A DNA stretch of 64,000 nt from Bacteroidia bacterium. Its GTDB lineage: Bacteria > Bacteroidota > Bacteroidia > Flavobacteriales_E > Vicingaceae. Of this stretch, positions 1 to 7,454 are shown one piece after another. A model generated the notes under the pieces. The model was not told where the DNA came from and did no database searches. It saw nothing but the letters and a program-made list of their open reading frames with translations. Position numbers and translations under genes: made by a program. Positions within the stretch are counted from its first letter, which is position 1; the number at the start of each line of letters is the position of its first letter. The stretch spans positions 1 through 64,000 of the forward strand of contig JAUIMG010000004.1 of assembly GCA_030433355.1 (NCBI GenBank). Reading direction: 5' to 3'.

Positions 1-120
1 CGTTCTTTTGCTTAGATCAAAAGAACCAAAAATCAAGACCAATCAAAGCTTCTTCGCACTGTCCACGCCGTCCCGCTGATTGGTCAGGCCGCCCAAAAAA
101 AACTGGCGACTTTTGAAGTC
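1..120. repeat. Possible interspersed repeat with two inverted repeats
   Basis: This end of the window holds two perfect inverted repeats: 9-bp arms at 2-10 and 18-26 (GTTCTTTTG / CAAAAGAAC, 7-nt loop) and 9-bp arms at 37-45 and 77-85 (GACCAATCA / TGATTGGTC). Base composition between 55 and 110 is clearly richer in G and C than the surrounding DNA. No open frame of useful length runs through it. From memory, similar blocks ending in AAGAACCAAAAATCAAG recur between genes in Bacteroidota, but a second copy is not in this window, so the repeat status is an inference. Bases 121-242 hold nothing I can identify. Confidence 0.45.
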
Positions 121-242
121 TTACCTAATTTTTAAAATCATACTTGCAATTAAGCACAACAAATGGCTAAAGTACATATACGCACTTTATACCCATTATA
201 GATTCGTTATCTAATAAATTAGCTGCAAATAGCATCAAAAAG

Positions 243-276
243 AAAGAGCAATTTTACCGATGTAAAATTGCTCTTT
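243..276 (-). terminator. Rho-independent terminator of the SPT-family gene
   Basis: On the minus strand a 15-bp perfect stem (arms 243-257 and 262-276, 4-nt loop) is followed by a short T-rich stretch, starting about 30 bases after the stop codon of the gene ending at 305. This is the expected place and form for its terminator. Confidence 0.8.
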
Positions 277-304
277 TAAGTTTTTATTTAGAATTAGCAA
301 TTTC

Positions 305-1549
305 CTATACCATCGCTATTTGGTCCGATTTGTATTCTCCTGCTTCTAACTTTTCTTTTACTTTCTTAAAAGTCTCAATAGTATATTCTACATCTTCTAA
401 AGTGTGCATCGCTGTTGGAATTAATCTTAAGATGATCATTCCTCTTGGAATTACTGGATACACTACGATAGAACAGAATAAATCATGATTTTCTCTTAAG
501 TCTAAGGTTAAGTTAGTTGCCTCTCCTAAACCACCTTGTAATATTACAGGGGTTACTTGAGAGTTGGTAGTTCCGATATTAAAACCTGCCTCTACTAGTC
601 CTTTTTGAAGCGCATTGGCAATAGACCAAAGCTTTTCTCTCAACTCAGGCATGGTTCTAATCATCTTCAATCTCTTTCTAGCACCAACCACTAAAGGCAT
701 AGGTAAAGATTTAGCGAAGATTTGAGAACGCATGTTATATCTTAAATAACGAACAATACTTTCGTCGCCCGCAATAAAAGCACCAATACTAGCAAAAGCT
801 TTTGCAAAAGTTCCAAAATAAACATCTATGCCATCTTGTACACCTTGAGCTTCTCCGGTACCTGCGCCGGTTTCACCAATTACTCCAATGCCGTGGGCAT
901 CATCTACAAAAAGTCTGAAATTGTATTTTTTCTTCAATGCTACAATCTCTTTTAGCTTTCCTTGGTTTCCGCTCATCCCGAAAACACCTTCTGTAATTAC
1001 TAGAATAGCACCATTTTGCTCTTCAGCCAATTTAGTTGCTCTATCTAATTGCTTTTGAAGGTTTTCTATATCATTATGCTTGTATACATATCTCTTACCT
1101 TGGTGTAAACGCACTCCGTCAATAATACATGCATGAGATTCTGCATCGTAAACAATAACATCATTACGATCTACTAAAGCATCAATGGCAGACATACAAC
1201 CTTGGTAACCAAAGTTTAAAAGAATAGAGTCTTGTTTGTGTACAAACTCAGCTAATTCCTTTTCTAACTTTTCGTGTATTGGGGTGTTGCCCGACATCAT
1301 TCTAGCGCCCATTGGGTATCCTAGGCCCCATTTCTTGGTTGCTTTGGTATCTACTTTTCTAATATCTGGGTGGTTAGACAAACCTAGGTAGTTATTTAAA
1401 CTCCATTGTAATACTTCCTGACCTCTAAAGACCATGCGGTTGTTTATTTCTCCCTCTAATTTTGGAAAAGTAAAGTAACCATGACTTTCTTTAGCGTGCT
1501 GTCCTAATGGACCTGGATTATCGTTTAACTTGTCAAATAAATCTTTCAT
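305..1549 (-). CDS. spt: Alpha-oxoamine synthase, serine palmitoyltransferase or cysteate acyltransferase type
   Basis: A 414-residue PLP enzyme of the alpha-oxoamine synthase family, which condenses an amino acid with a fatty acyl-CoA. In Bacteroidota this family makes the 3-keto-sphinganine of sphingolipids or, with cysteate, the base of sulfonolipids (capnine) found in gliding species; the sequence alone does not separate these. Visible features are the PLP lysine in GTFAKAFAS (about K250), the cofactor-stacking histidine in ESHAC (about H139), and VDDAHG (about 216-221). Length is normal for the family. The longest frame begins with TTG at 1552; the next codon is ATG (1549) and is preferred. 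It is a single gene with its own promoter (1576-1606) and terminator (243-276). Confidence 0.88.
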   Translation of the reverse strand: MKDLFDKLNDNPGPLGQHAKESHGYFTFPKLEGEINNRMVFRGQEVLQWSLNNYLGLSNHPDIRKVDTKATKKWGLGYPMGARMMSGNTPIHEKLEKELAEFVHKQDSILLNFGYQGCMSAIDALVDRNDVIVYDAESHACIIDGVRLHQGKRYVYKHNDIENLQKQLDRATKLAEEQNGAILVITEGVFGMSGNQGKLKEIVALKKKYNFRLFVDDAHGIGVIGETGAGTGEAQGVQDGIDVYFGTFAKAFASIGAFIAGDESIVRYLRYNMRSQIFAKSLPMPLVVGARKRLKMIRTMPELREKLWSIANALQKGLVEAGFNIGTTNSQVTPVILQGGLGEATNLTLDLRENHDLFCSIVVYPVIPRGMIILRLIPTAMHTLEDVEYTIETFKKVKEKLEAGEYKSDQIAMV

Positions 1550-1575
1550 CAAATTGATTCAAATAAATGAAGCGG

Positions 1576-1606
1576 CAAAGGTAATCCAAATTACATCCAC
1601 TGCAAA
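1576..1606 (-). promoter_or_regulatory. Bacteroidota-type promoter of the SPT-family gene
   Basis: On the minus strand TTTG (1603-1606) is separated by 19 bases from TACCTTTG (1576-1583), a full match to the TTTG / TAnnTTTG pattern of Bacteroidota primary-sigma promoters. Transcription would begin near 1569, about 20 bases before the ATG at 1549. Confidence 0.7.
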
Positions 1607-1662
1607 ATATCTTTAAGGGATTGATTTTAAATAAAGTTAATAGAGAAGTGTGGGAAAATGAC

Positions 1663-1696
1663 AAAAAAAAAGGCACGCTTTTGCGCACCTTTTTTT
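1663..1696 (-). terminator. Terminator, duplicated at 4672-4708
   Basis: Read on the minus strand, an A-tract, a stem GGTGCGC / GCGTGCC with AAAA loop (two G-U wobble pairs) and a run of nine T form a terminator directly after the stop codon at 1703. The G-U pairs become A-C mismatches on the plus strand, so it is directional. The 39 bases 1665-1703 are identical to 4672-4710. Confidence 0.85.
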
Positions 1697-1702
1697 GATT
1701 AT

Positions 1703-3247
1703 TTACTGTTTCACAAAATGAAAACTCCTTGCTTTTGGTACTCCATCTTCTAGCAAGAGCAAAATATAGTTGCCTTGGGGTAAATGAGCAACATCTATTT
1801 GCTTAGAAGCATCTATTTGGCGCTCTTCAATCAATTGCCCTTTTAGATTGTATATGCGGTAGCCTGTACCATACCTAAACTGGTCTGAATTTAACCAATT
1901 TTCTGTAGGATTGGGATATACCACCAAAGAGCTTTGTTTGGGGTTTACCTCTTTAGCTGAAGTGATTATACTATTAGATACTTTAGTAACTTGAAAATAA
2001 ACGCTGTCATCTGTCCAAGCATTTGAAAAGCGGCTTAATATAAATAAATCTTTGGTTATACTATCTACAATAAGTTCAACTGCCTTGTGATTTTTATTGC
2101 CATATAGGAAAAGGCTATCTACCACATTTGCCGAATCTTTATAAATGAGTAGTTGCCTGTATTCTTGTGCATAATCAAACAGAGCGCTGTGGGGTTGTGA
2201 ACCAACAATAAAAGTTATATCATCTATTATTTCAAAATTATCGCTCTTATTTCTTATAGAATCATGACCATAATCTTTATATCCTAATAGGTTACCATCA
2301 TAATCTAAATCCATTGTGAAATAATTAAAATCCTCGTAAAAATTAGAAAGGTTTAGAAAGGGGTAATGAGATAAATTAGCGCCAATAGTATAATGATTTG
2401 GAAAAAATCTATACTCATTGGTATTGTAGCCAGCCCAAAAGTAGTTTCCAAATAAATAATTTATGGCACTGTCTTTAGGACCAACAACACCTGCAGTATC
2501 TAAAGTAAACCGATTTATTCGCATAAATTGAGCAGTTAGTGGCGACTGCATAATTAAAAGTGAATCGTTTGGAGGGAAAACAGCAACTGGTCCTCTATGT
2601 AAATGAAAAAAAGAGAATTCGTTAGAAATTCCATTTGAATCGGAGAAAAATTCATTTTCATTCAGAAGATTACCATTAAAATCATAAGATTTTAAATAGA
2701 AAGTATCTCCAATAAAATTAGAAGAATAAATATAAAGTATACTATCGTATAAAAATGGATCGCTTTTAACAATTGGAGAAATGGAGTCATAACTCTTAAA
2801 TAATAAACTATCATTAATAAAGTTCGTGCTTGTCGAGTAAAACTCTATGTGTAATACTAGATTAGAATCTGTATAATGATTTAAATTGTAGTTATTCTTA
2901 TCCTTATCATCCGTTAAATAAATACTATGGCTTCTAAAATAAGAACCAAAAGAAGTATCGTTATAATAAAAAGGATTGGTAGCATCGTATAATAAGGAAT
3001 CCTTAATTATATTAAAGCTTGTTTTATCTATAAAAACTCGTCTAATTTCATCTGTAGATTTTCCACTTTTATTTAAAGGATAATCTAAATAAATAGTATT
3101 GGGCCCTATCTCCTTAAAGAACAAATAATTTGATCCGGAGCTTTGTAGATTGCCTAAAAAACCTGTTGGAAAAGTTATTTCATTCACTGCATTTTGAGAA
3201 AATGCAGTGAATGAAATAAGAACCGTTAATATTCCTATTAGTTTCAT
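1703..3247 (-). CDS. Secreted protein with T9SS type A sorting domain
   Basis: A 514-residue protein of unknown function. An N-terminal signal peptide of about 18 residues ends at FSQ, and the last 75 or so residues form a type A T9SS sorting domain: VYPNPTENW near residue 440, then the IYNLKGQLIEE and LPQGNYILLL strands typical of this domain. It is therefore expected to cross the inner membrane by Sec and to be anchored to the cell surface or released by T9SS. The middle is rich in Ser, Asp, Tyr and Asn with no domain I recognise. The lipoprotein gene at 3258-4379 lies 10 bases upstream on the same strand, suggesting one transcript. A striking 21-bp inverted repeat covers the signal-peptide cleavage region (3175-3219). 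Confidence 0.85.
   Translation of the reverse strand: MKLIGILTVLISFTAFSQNAVNEITFPTGFLGNLQSSGSNYLFFKEIGPNTIYLDYPLNKSGKSTDEIRRVFIDKTSFNIIKDSLLYDATNPFYYNDTSFGSYFRSHSIYLTDDKDKNNYNLNHYTDSNLVLHIEFYSTSTNFINDSLLFKSYDSISPIVKSDPFLYDSILYIYSSNFIGDTFYLKSYDFNGNLLNENEFFSDSNGISNEFSFFHLHRGPVAVFPPNDSLLIMQSPLTAQFMRINRFTLDTAGVVGPKDSAINYLFGNYFWAGYNTNEYRFFPNHYTIGANLSHYPFLNLSNFYEDFNYFTMDLDYDGNLLGYKDYGHDSIRNKSDNFEIIDDITFIVGSQPHSALFDYAQEYRQLLIYKDSANVVDSLFLYGNKNHKAVELIVDSITKDLFILSRFSNAWTDDSVYFQVTKVSNSIITSAKEVNPKQSSLVVYPNPTENWLNSDQFRYGTGYRIYNLKGQLIEERQIDASKQIDVAHLPQGNYILLLLEDGVPKARSFHFVKQ
3175..3219. repeat. 21-bp perfect inverted repeat inside a signal-peptide coding region
   Basis: Arms 3175-3195 and 3199-3219 are perfect reverse complements over 21 bp with a 3-base centre (GAG). 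They lie 28-72 bases after the start codon of the T9SS cargo gene and encode the end of the signal peptide and the first mature residues. The transcript would carry a very stable hairpin there. There is no T-run after it, so it is not a normal terminator. Confidence 0.9.
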
Positions 3248-3257
3248 AATTTAAATT

Positions 3258-4379
3258 TTAACGACAAAAAACGGCTCCGTAGAAAAATCTCCCTTCATGA
3301 TAAAAATTAGAGGAGGAGGTATTAGGATAAGGAGGATTTCCACTCTGAGCGTTCACATTTGCAATTAGTAAACCCATATTTGATGCAGAAGTAACGATTC
3401 CAAAATGAGATAATGCGTCAGGGTCAAATGCAATGGTATTTATTTTATTATACCAACCTAGCCATTGAGCCTCATTATCAAATTGATCTGTATTATTTCC
3501 TATACATGAATTGGTAGCATCATGCCAAAAGAAATTATCCAAATTGCTAACCGTTGAAGCACCAATAATATTGTTCAAAGTACTTTGTGGCGTTGTAGCG
3601 CTATACCAATTTCCTAAAGGTAATGGCCATGGGTTTAATGTTCCTGTGCAGGTAAATCCCACAAGGACAGAGGAACCATTAATATGACCTTCAATAAAAT
3701 CGGAGGCATCTATACCTGCGCTAGTAGGGATACCGCACCAACCTGCTAGTTGTGCTCCATGAACTTCTCCACTTGGATATAAAGGAGCAAATGCTGCTGG
3801 CGGAGCAGAACCTACAATTAAGGTTGCACTAATTGTTGCTGTTCCTCCATTAATCGCATCTAAATTCAAATCAGCTAGTGCTAAGTACTCATTAGCATTA
3901 AGATTAACTGTTTGATTGATATTATTACTTACTTGGGTATAAAAAGTGTTATAATCTTCAGTAGTGATAAAATACTGATTATCTTCTTGAAAGATATCTA
4001 CAGTAAAAGTTGAGGTATACGTTTCTACTTCAGATTCAGGGTCAAAAGGTAGAATATGAATGTTGTTAATAGCTCCTTCATAGAAAAAGAAAATGTCGCC
4101 TAAAGGAATGTTATCATTTCCAGACTTATCCGAACTTAACCTTTTATTAGTCTTAAGTTGGTCTCTAATTGGAGTAGCTTTATCTATAAATTCATCGTCG
4201 CTAATATTTGCATATTTAGTGTAAGTAGCATTTAATATTGATTTTGCTAATTGAGCTCCATCAGCAATTTCTGATGAAGAAATAGTACTGGAAATTGGAT
4301 TTGTACTTTCGTCTTTTTCACAAGAAATAATCCCTAAAGAGATTGCTAGTATTAATAGTAGACTTTTTAAATTTTTCAT
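3258..4379 (-). CDS. Lipoprotein of unknown function
   Basis: A 373-residue protein with a lipoprotein signal peptide: hydrophobic stretch LLLILAISLGI and lipobox IISC, so the lipidated residue would be C20. I do not recognise a domain in the remainder. It is rich in Asn, Ser and Thr. Several cysteines appear in the C-terminal half (in GWCGIPTS, GFTCTGT, NSCIGNN and the terminal VFCR), which may form disulfides in the periplasm or on the surface. It starts with ATG at 4379 and is followed after 10 bases by the T9SS cargo gene ending at 1703, so the two may work together at the cell surface; this is inference from spacing only. Confidence 0.75.
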   Translation of the reverse strand: MKNLKSLLLILAISLGIISCEKDESTNPISSTISSSEIADGAQLAKSILNATYTKYANISDDEFIDKATPIRDQLKTNKRLSSDKSGNDNIPLGDIFFFYEGAINNIHILPFDPESEVETYTSTFTVDIFQEDNQYFITTEDYNTFYTQVSNNINQTVNLNANEYLALADLNLDAINGGTATISATLIVGSAPPAAFAPLYPSGEVHGAQLAGWCGIPTSAGIDASDFIEGHINGSSVLVGFTCTGTLNPWPLPLGNWYSATTPQSTLNNIIGASTVSNLDNFFWHDATNSCIGNNTDQFDNEAQWLGWYNKINTIAFDPDALSHFGIVTSASNMGLLIANVNAQSGNPPYPNTSSSNFYHEGRFFYGAVFCR

Positions 4380-4671
4380 TATTGTATGTATTAAATTAAA
4401 GTTTAATTAATTGCATGGTGTTTTTGAATTAATTGGACTTTAAGATTTTATACATTCAGTAAAAAGAACTTCTACCTTTAAATAGATATCTTACTAAAAC
4501 TATAAAACTGCGCAGTAGCGAAGCGCTTAGCTTGTAGTCTGTAGTCTGTAGTCTGTAGTAACAATATCATAGCTTTAAAAGTACGTAAGACTTCCTTATC
4601 CTATTTGAATAGTTAATTAAAATAATTTATGAGTTAGATAAATAATATTTATGAATAAAAATATTATTAAC
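4380..4671. other. Long intergenic stretch, no gene seen
   Basis: About 290 bases between the lipoprotein start and the duplicated terminator. It is very AT-rich and has stops in all frames. It presumably carries the promoter of the lipoprotein-cargo pair, but no clear TAnnTTTG with upstream TTTG was found. It contains the palindrome AAGCGCTT (about 4521-4528) and the heptanucleotide tandem repeat listed separately. Confidence 0.6.
4533..4560. repeat. Heptanucleotide tandem repeat (TGTAGTC)n
   Basis: Three exact copies and one nearly complete copy of TGTAGTC run head to tail. Such short tandem repeats can change in copy number by slippage. It lies about 155-180 bases upstream of the lipoprotein start at 4379. 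Confidence 0.9.
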
Positions 4672-4708
4672 AAAAAAAGGCACGCTTTTGCGCACCTTTT
4701 TTTGATTA
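4672..4708 (-). terminator. Terminator of ssb, copy of 1663-1696
   Basis: The same hairpin as at 1663-1696 (minus-strand stem GGTGCGC / GCGTGCC, AAAA loop, seven T). It lies about 12 bases after the stop codon of ssb at 4722. The 39-base identity with the first copy includes the flank GATTATT. Confidence 0.85.
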
Positions 4709-4721
4709 TTGTAATTTGATT

Positions 4722-5057
4722 TTACTTTCCGCCGAGCATCAATATCTCGTTTACTATAACCTCAGAGATGTATTTCTTTTCTCCTTCTTTGGTTTCATAG
4801 CTTCGGTTACTCAATTTGCCTTCAATAGCTACTTCGCTACCTTTCTTTAGAAATTTTTCAGCAATCTCTGCAGTTTTACCCCAAGCTACTAAGGTATGCC
4901 ATGTGGTATTCTCTACTTTTTCTCCTTTTTGATCTTTGTATCTTTCAGAAGTTGCTAAAGAGAGTCTTGCTACAGTTTTTCCGCTTTCTAAAGTTTTTAC
5001 TTCTGGATCCATACCTAAGTTTCCAATTAATTGCACACTGTTTCTTAAATTTTTCAT
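4722..5057 (-). CDS. ssb: Single-stranded DNA-binding protein
   Basis: A 111-residue protein consisting of one OB-fold domain: NSVQLIGNLGMDPEV at the start, the TTWHTLVAWGKTAE core and KKGSEVAIEGKLSNRSYE. These are the standard SSB signatures for strand binding. It stops just after the OB fold at LGGK and lacks both the flexible linker and the acidic C-terminal tip that recruits partner proteins in most bacterial SSBs. It may therefore be a second, accessory SSB rather than the replication SSB; a longer paralogue elsewhere in the genome would support that. It is monocistronic, with its own terminator (4672-4708) and an unusual array of CGTTT motifs 106-151 bases upstream. Confidence 0.92.
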   Translation of the reverse strand: MKNLRNSVQLIGNLGMDPEVKTLESGKTVARLSLATSERYKDQKGEKVENTTWHTLVAWGKTAEIAEKFLKKGSEVAIEGKLSNRSYETKEGEKKYISEVIVNEILMLGGK

Positions 5058-5162
5058 GATAATAATGTTTTAAATAAATACTTGTTTTTAAAAATTTGTG
5101 TCGTTGAATTCAATTGACGCTGCAAAGATTAGAAGGCATCAAAATCCGATTCGGTTATTAAG

Positions 5163-5208
5163 CGTTTAGAGTCGTTTAACATTCGTTTTTAAACGTTTAA
5201 AAACGTTT
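5163..5208. promoter_or_regulatory. Five CGTTT motifs in helical phase with a 22-bp palindrome
   Basis: CGTTT begins at 5163, 5173, 5184, 5194 and 5204, spacings of 10, 11, 10 and 10 bases, so all copies face the same side of the helix. Bases 5184-5205 form a perfect 22-bp palindrome centred on AACGTT. A further CGTTT is at 5252. The array sits between the divergent genes ssb (start 5057) and the cargo gene at 5313, a placement that suits a cooperative regulator. The regulator is unknown. Confidence 0.6.
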
Positions 5209-5312
5209 TTATAACTGATAATCAACTATTTGTGATTAATAATTTTGAAGTCGTTTTGTGAAAATAAAATGATGAAATTTATATTCATTAGATTTTTTAT
5301 CTTTAAAAAAGC

Positions 5313-6281
5313 ATGAAAAGACTAGCCATTTTAACAACAATTCTACTTTTTTCTTTTAAGGCACATAGCCAGTTTCAATCTGTATTGAAGGACACAAATC
5401 AATATTGGAGAATATATGAGAATCAGCTCCTATTATATTATTATGCTTATTCAGATTCACTTTACATTAAGGACACACTGATTTATAATAATAAGACTTA
5501 TACTAAACTATGGTCTACTTATCATAGCAGGTCTTATAGCATACCATATTATTATGGATTATTGAGAGAAGATACAGTCAATGGTAAATTATGGTATTTA
5601 AATGATACATTTAATTTTGGTCCACAAGAAGAGCTAGTTTATGATTTTAGCCTTTTACCTGGTGATACTTTTAGGACAGGCTTTGGAAATGGTAGAAGAG
5701 CAGGATTCATTATGGATACTATTTTTAAATTAAATGGTAGAACTCATGCAAAACTTCACATAATAAACGATTCTCTAAATATTTATTATCCGTTTATTGG
5801 AAGGAGTGGTTTTAGTTTTGCCTATGATACTTTAGAATTTATAGAAGGTGTTGGTAATTCATTTGGGTTTACATACTCTCAACAAGTAAACCTTTTTTCA
5901 TTGAAGAATGATTATTCTCAATACTTATTATGCCATACAAAAAATGGAATTCAAAACTATCAGCATAATTTAGATACTAATGTTATTTCTTTTATAAGAG
6001 GCTGTGATACCATATCCCCTCCAAACATTATAACTAGTATTCCTAAAAGTCAAACCTTTTTAGAAAGTAATTTTTTTCCTAATCCAAGCACAGGCATCGT
6101 TAATCTTAAAACTACAGAAGGCCTTAAAGAGATTAGGGTTTTTACTATAAATGGACAATTGCTAAATAAGTACAATATTGAAAGCACTATTCATTTACCA
6201 GAAGAAGGAGGTATATATTTAATTGAAGCTGTTTATCACAATAAAATTGTAAGAAGAGAGAAAATCATTAGAACACCTTAA
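5313..6281 (+). CDS. Secreted protein with T9SS type A sorting domain
   Basis: A 322-residue protein with a signal peptide of about 19 residues ending AHSQ and a C-terminal type A T9SS sorting domain from about residue 252 (FFPNPSTGIVNLK, then VFTINGQLLNKY and EGGIYLIEAV). It should be exported by Sec and then moved to the surface by T9SS. The central 230 residues have Asp- and Tyr-rich segments (repeated YYY, DTL, NDS) and no domain I recognise. It is divergent from ssb and convergent with the M14 gene ending at 6428, so it is probably transcribed alone. An ATG start at 5313 fits the signal peptide. Confidence 0.85.
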   Translation: MKRLAILTTILLFSFKAHSQFQSVLKDTNQYWRIYENQLLLYYYAYSDSLYIKDTLIYNNKTYTKLWSTYHSRSYSIPYYYGLLREDTVNGKLWYLNDTFNFGPQEELVYDFSLLPGDTFRTGFGNGRRAGFIMDTIFKLNGRTHAKLHIINDSLNIYYPFIGRSGFSFAYDTLEFIEGVGNSFGFTYSQQVNLFSLKNDYSQYLLCHTKNGIQNYQHNLDTNVISFIRGCDTISPPNIITSIPKSQTFLESNFFPNPSTGIVNLKTTEGLKEIRVFTINGQLLNKYNIESTIHLPEEGGIYLIEAVYHNKIVRREKIIRTP

Positions 6282-6375
6282 GAATTCATCATTGTATTTA
6301 GATAGAAAAATGATAAACGAAACTAGTTTTTATGATTTACACTAGAATTTTAAATCGTCCAATTTTTTTATTAAA

Positions 6376-6402
6376 CCATTAAAAATTAAAGATTGAAAAT
6401 TA
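6376..6402. repeat. AT-rich intergenic motif (ATTAAAAATTAAA type)
   Basis: Part of the 146-base convergent gap 6282-6427. The stretch resembles two other intergenic stretches at 10630-10661 and 26468-26525, all built from ATTAAAAATT-like words in direct and inverted order. It may simply be composition bias. No function is assigned. Confidence 0.3.
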
Positions 6403-6427
6403 CAAACTCCCAGATTCCTAATTCTAA

Positions 6428-7372
6428 TTAAATTATTCCCAAATGAAATATAGCGTCTCCTTGATTTACTAAAGGAGCATTGGAATGCCCAATGATAATA
6501 CCACTTTGTGGAGCTTTAATGTTGGTTTTAAAATTCCCAAATGGATCTGTAATTACTGCAATGGTTTCCTTTTTTTCAACTTTCTCTCCAGATCGTTTAC
6601 TCAGTCTTATTAAACCTGAGTTCTTCGCTCTAATCCACATACTTTCTTTGCAAAGACTAGAAGGCCTATCTTCCGAATCAAAATCTATCATTTTGTAATG
6701 CCCTAAAATTCTTTTAGCACCACGAATACCTTCTTTAATAGAGTTTTGGTCAAAGCGCATAGATTCCCCACCTTCATATACTACTACTGTTTTCCCCATT
6801 TTAAAAGCTTCTTTTCTTAGCGATTTGTCAATCAACTTAGAAGGGAGAGATATAGGCGCATTGAATACTTCTGCCAGTTCTTTTGCTAGAGGGTCTTCAG
6901 GGGCAAATCTGCACTGTGGAAAATTATAGCGATTGGCTCCACCCGTATGAAAATCGACTCCAAAATCAATTTCTTGTAGTACAGTGGTAGTGAGCACTTG
7001 AGCTACTCTTGCTGCTAAGGAACCTTTTAAGTTTCCAGGAAAACTTCTATTCACATCTTTGCCATCTGGTACCTCTCTAGAGAAGTTCAAGAAGCCATAA
7101 ATATTCATGATCGGAATAGCGATTACCGATCCAAGCTTCAATTTGTCGAAGGTTTTTTGCTCGATTAGTCTCCTTACTATTTCAACGCCATCAACTTCAT
7201 CTCCATGCAAACCACCACTAAATAAAACAACAGGACCTGGATTTTTACTTCTAAAAACATAGATGGGTAAATCAATTTCAGTTCCAGAGATTAGTCTAGC
7301 AATGTTTAAATTGATAACTGCTTTTTCGCCCCTCTTAATTAATTGATTATTAATCGATAATTCCCTCTTCAT
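6428..7372 (-). CDS. M14-type amidohydrolase, succinylglutamate desuccinylase/aspartoacylase family
   Basis: A 314-residue zinc amidohydrolase of the AstE/AspA family. Zinc ligands are visible in GLHGDE (H56, E59) and DFHTGG (H142), the substrate-binding DVNRSFPG is at about 106-113, and the catalytic Glu is in VVYEGG (E200). The last 80 residues form the beta domain with a biotinyl-like fold usual in this family. The family cleaves N-acyl amino acids or short peptides. It is the last gene of an operon with a RimB-type protease (8360-8797) and RimK (7455-8363), 82 bases downstream of rimK, so its substrate is likely a glutamate conjugate or peptide rather than succinylglutamate. That substrate is inference. 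Confidence 0.85.
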   Translation of the reverse strand: MKRELSINNQLIKRGEKAVINLNIARLISGTEIDLPIYVFRSKNPGPVVLFSGGLHGDEVDGVEIVRRLIEQKTFDKLKLGSVIAIPIMNIYGFLNFSREVPDGKDVNRSFPGNLKGSLAARVAQVLTTTVLQEIDFGVDFHTGGANRYNFPQCRFAPEDPLAKELAEVFNAPISLPSKLIDKSLRKEAFKMGKTVVVYEGGESMRFDQNSIKEGIRGAKRILGHYKMIDFDSEDRPSSLCKESMWIRAKNSGLIRLSKRSGEKVEKKETIAVITDPFGNFKTNIKAPQSGIIIGHSNAPLVNQGDAIFHLGII

Positions 7373-7454
7373 GAATAAATTTTAAAAGAAAACAATAATA
7401 ATTTCAGTCTATTTGAAATAATTAATAATTAGCCATTAAACATTAATAATTATA

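Noticed and set aside
5163-5208. Replication origin or DnaA boxes
   Set aside because: The motif CGTTT does not match the DnaA box TTATCCACA, and no dnaA, dnaN or gidA gene is near.
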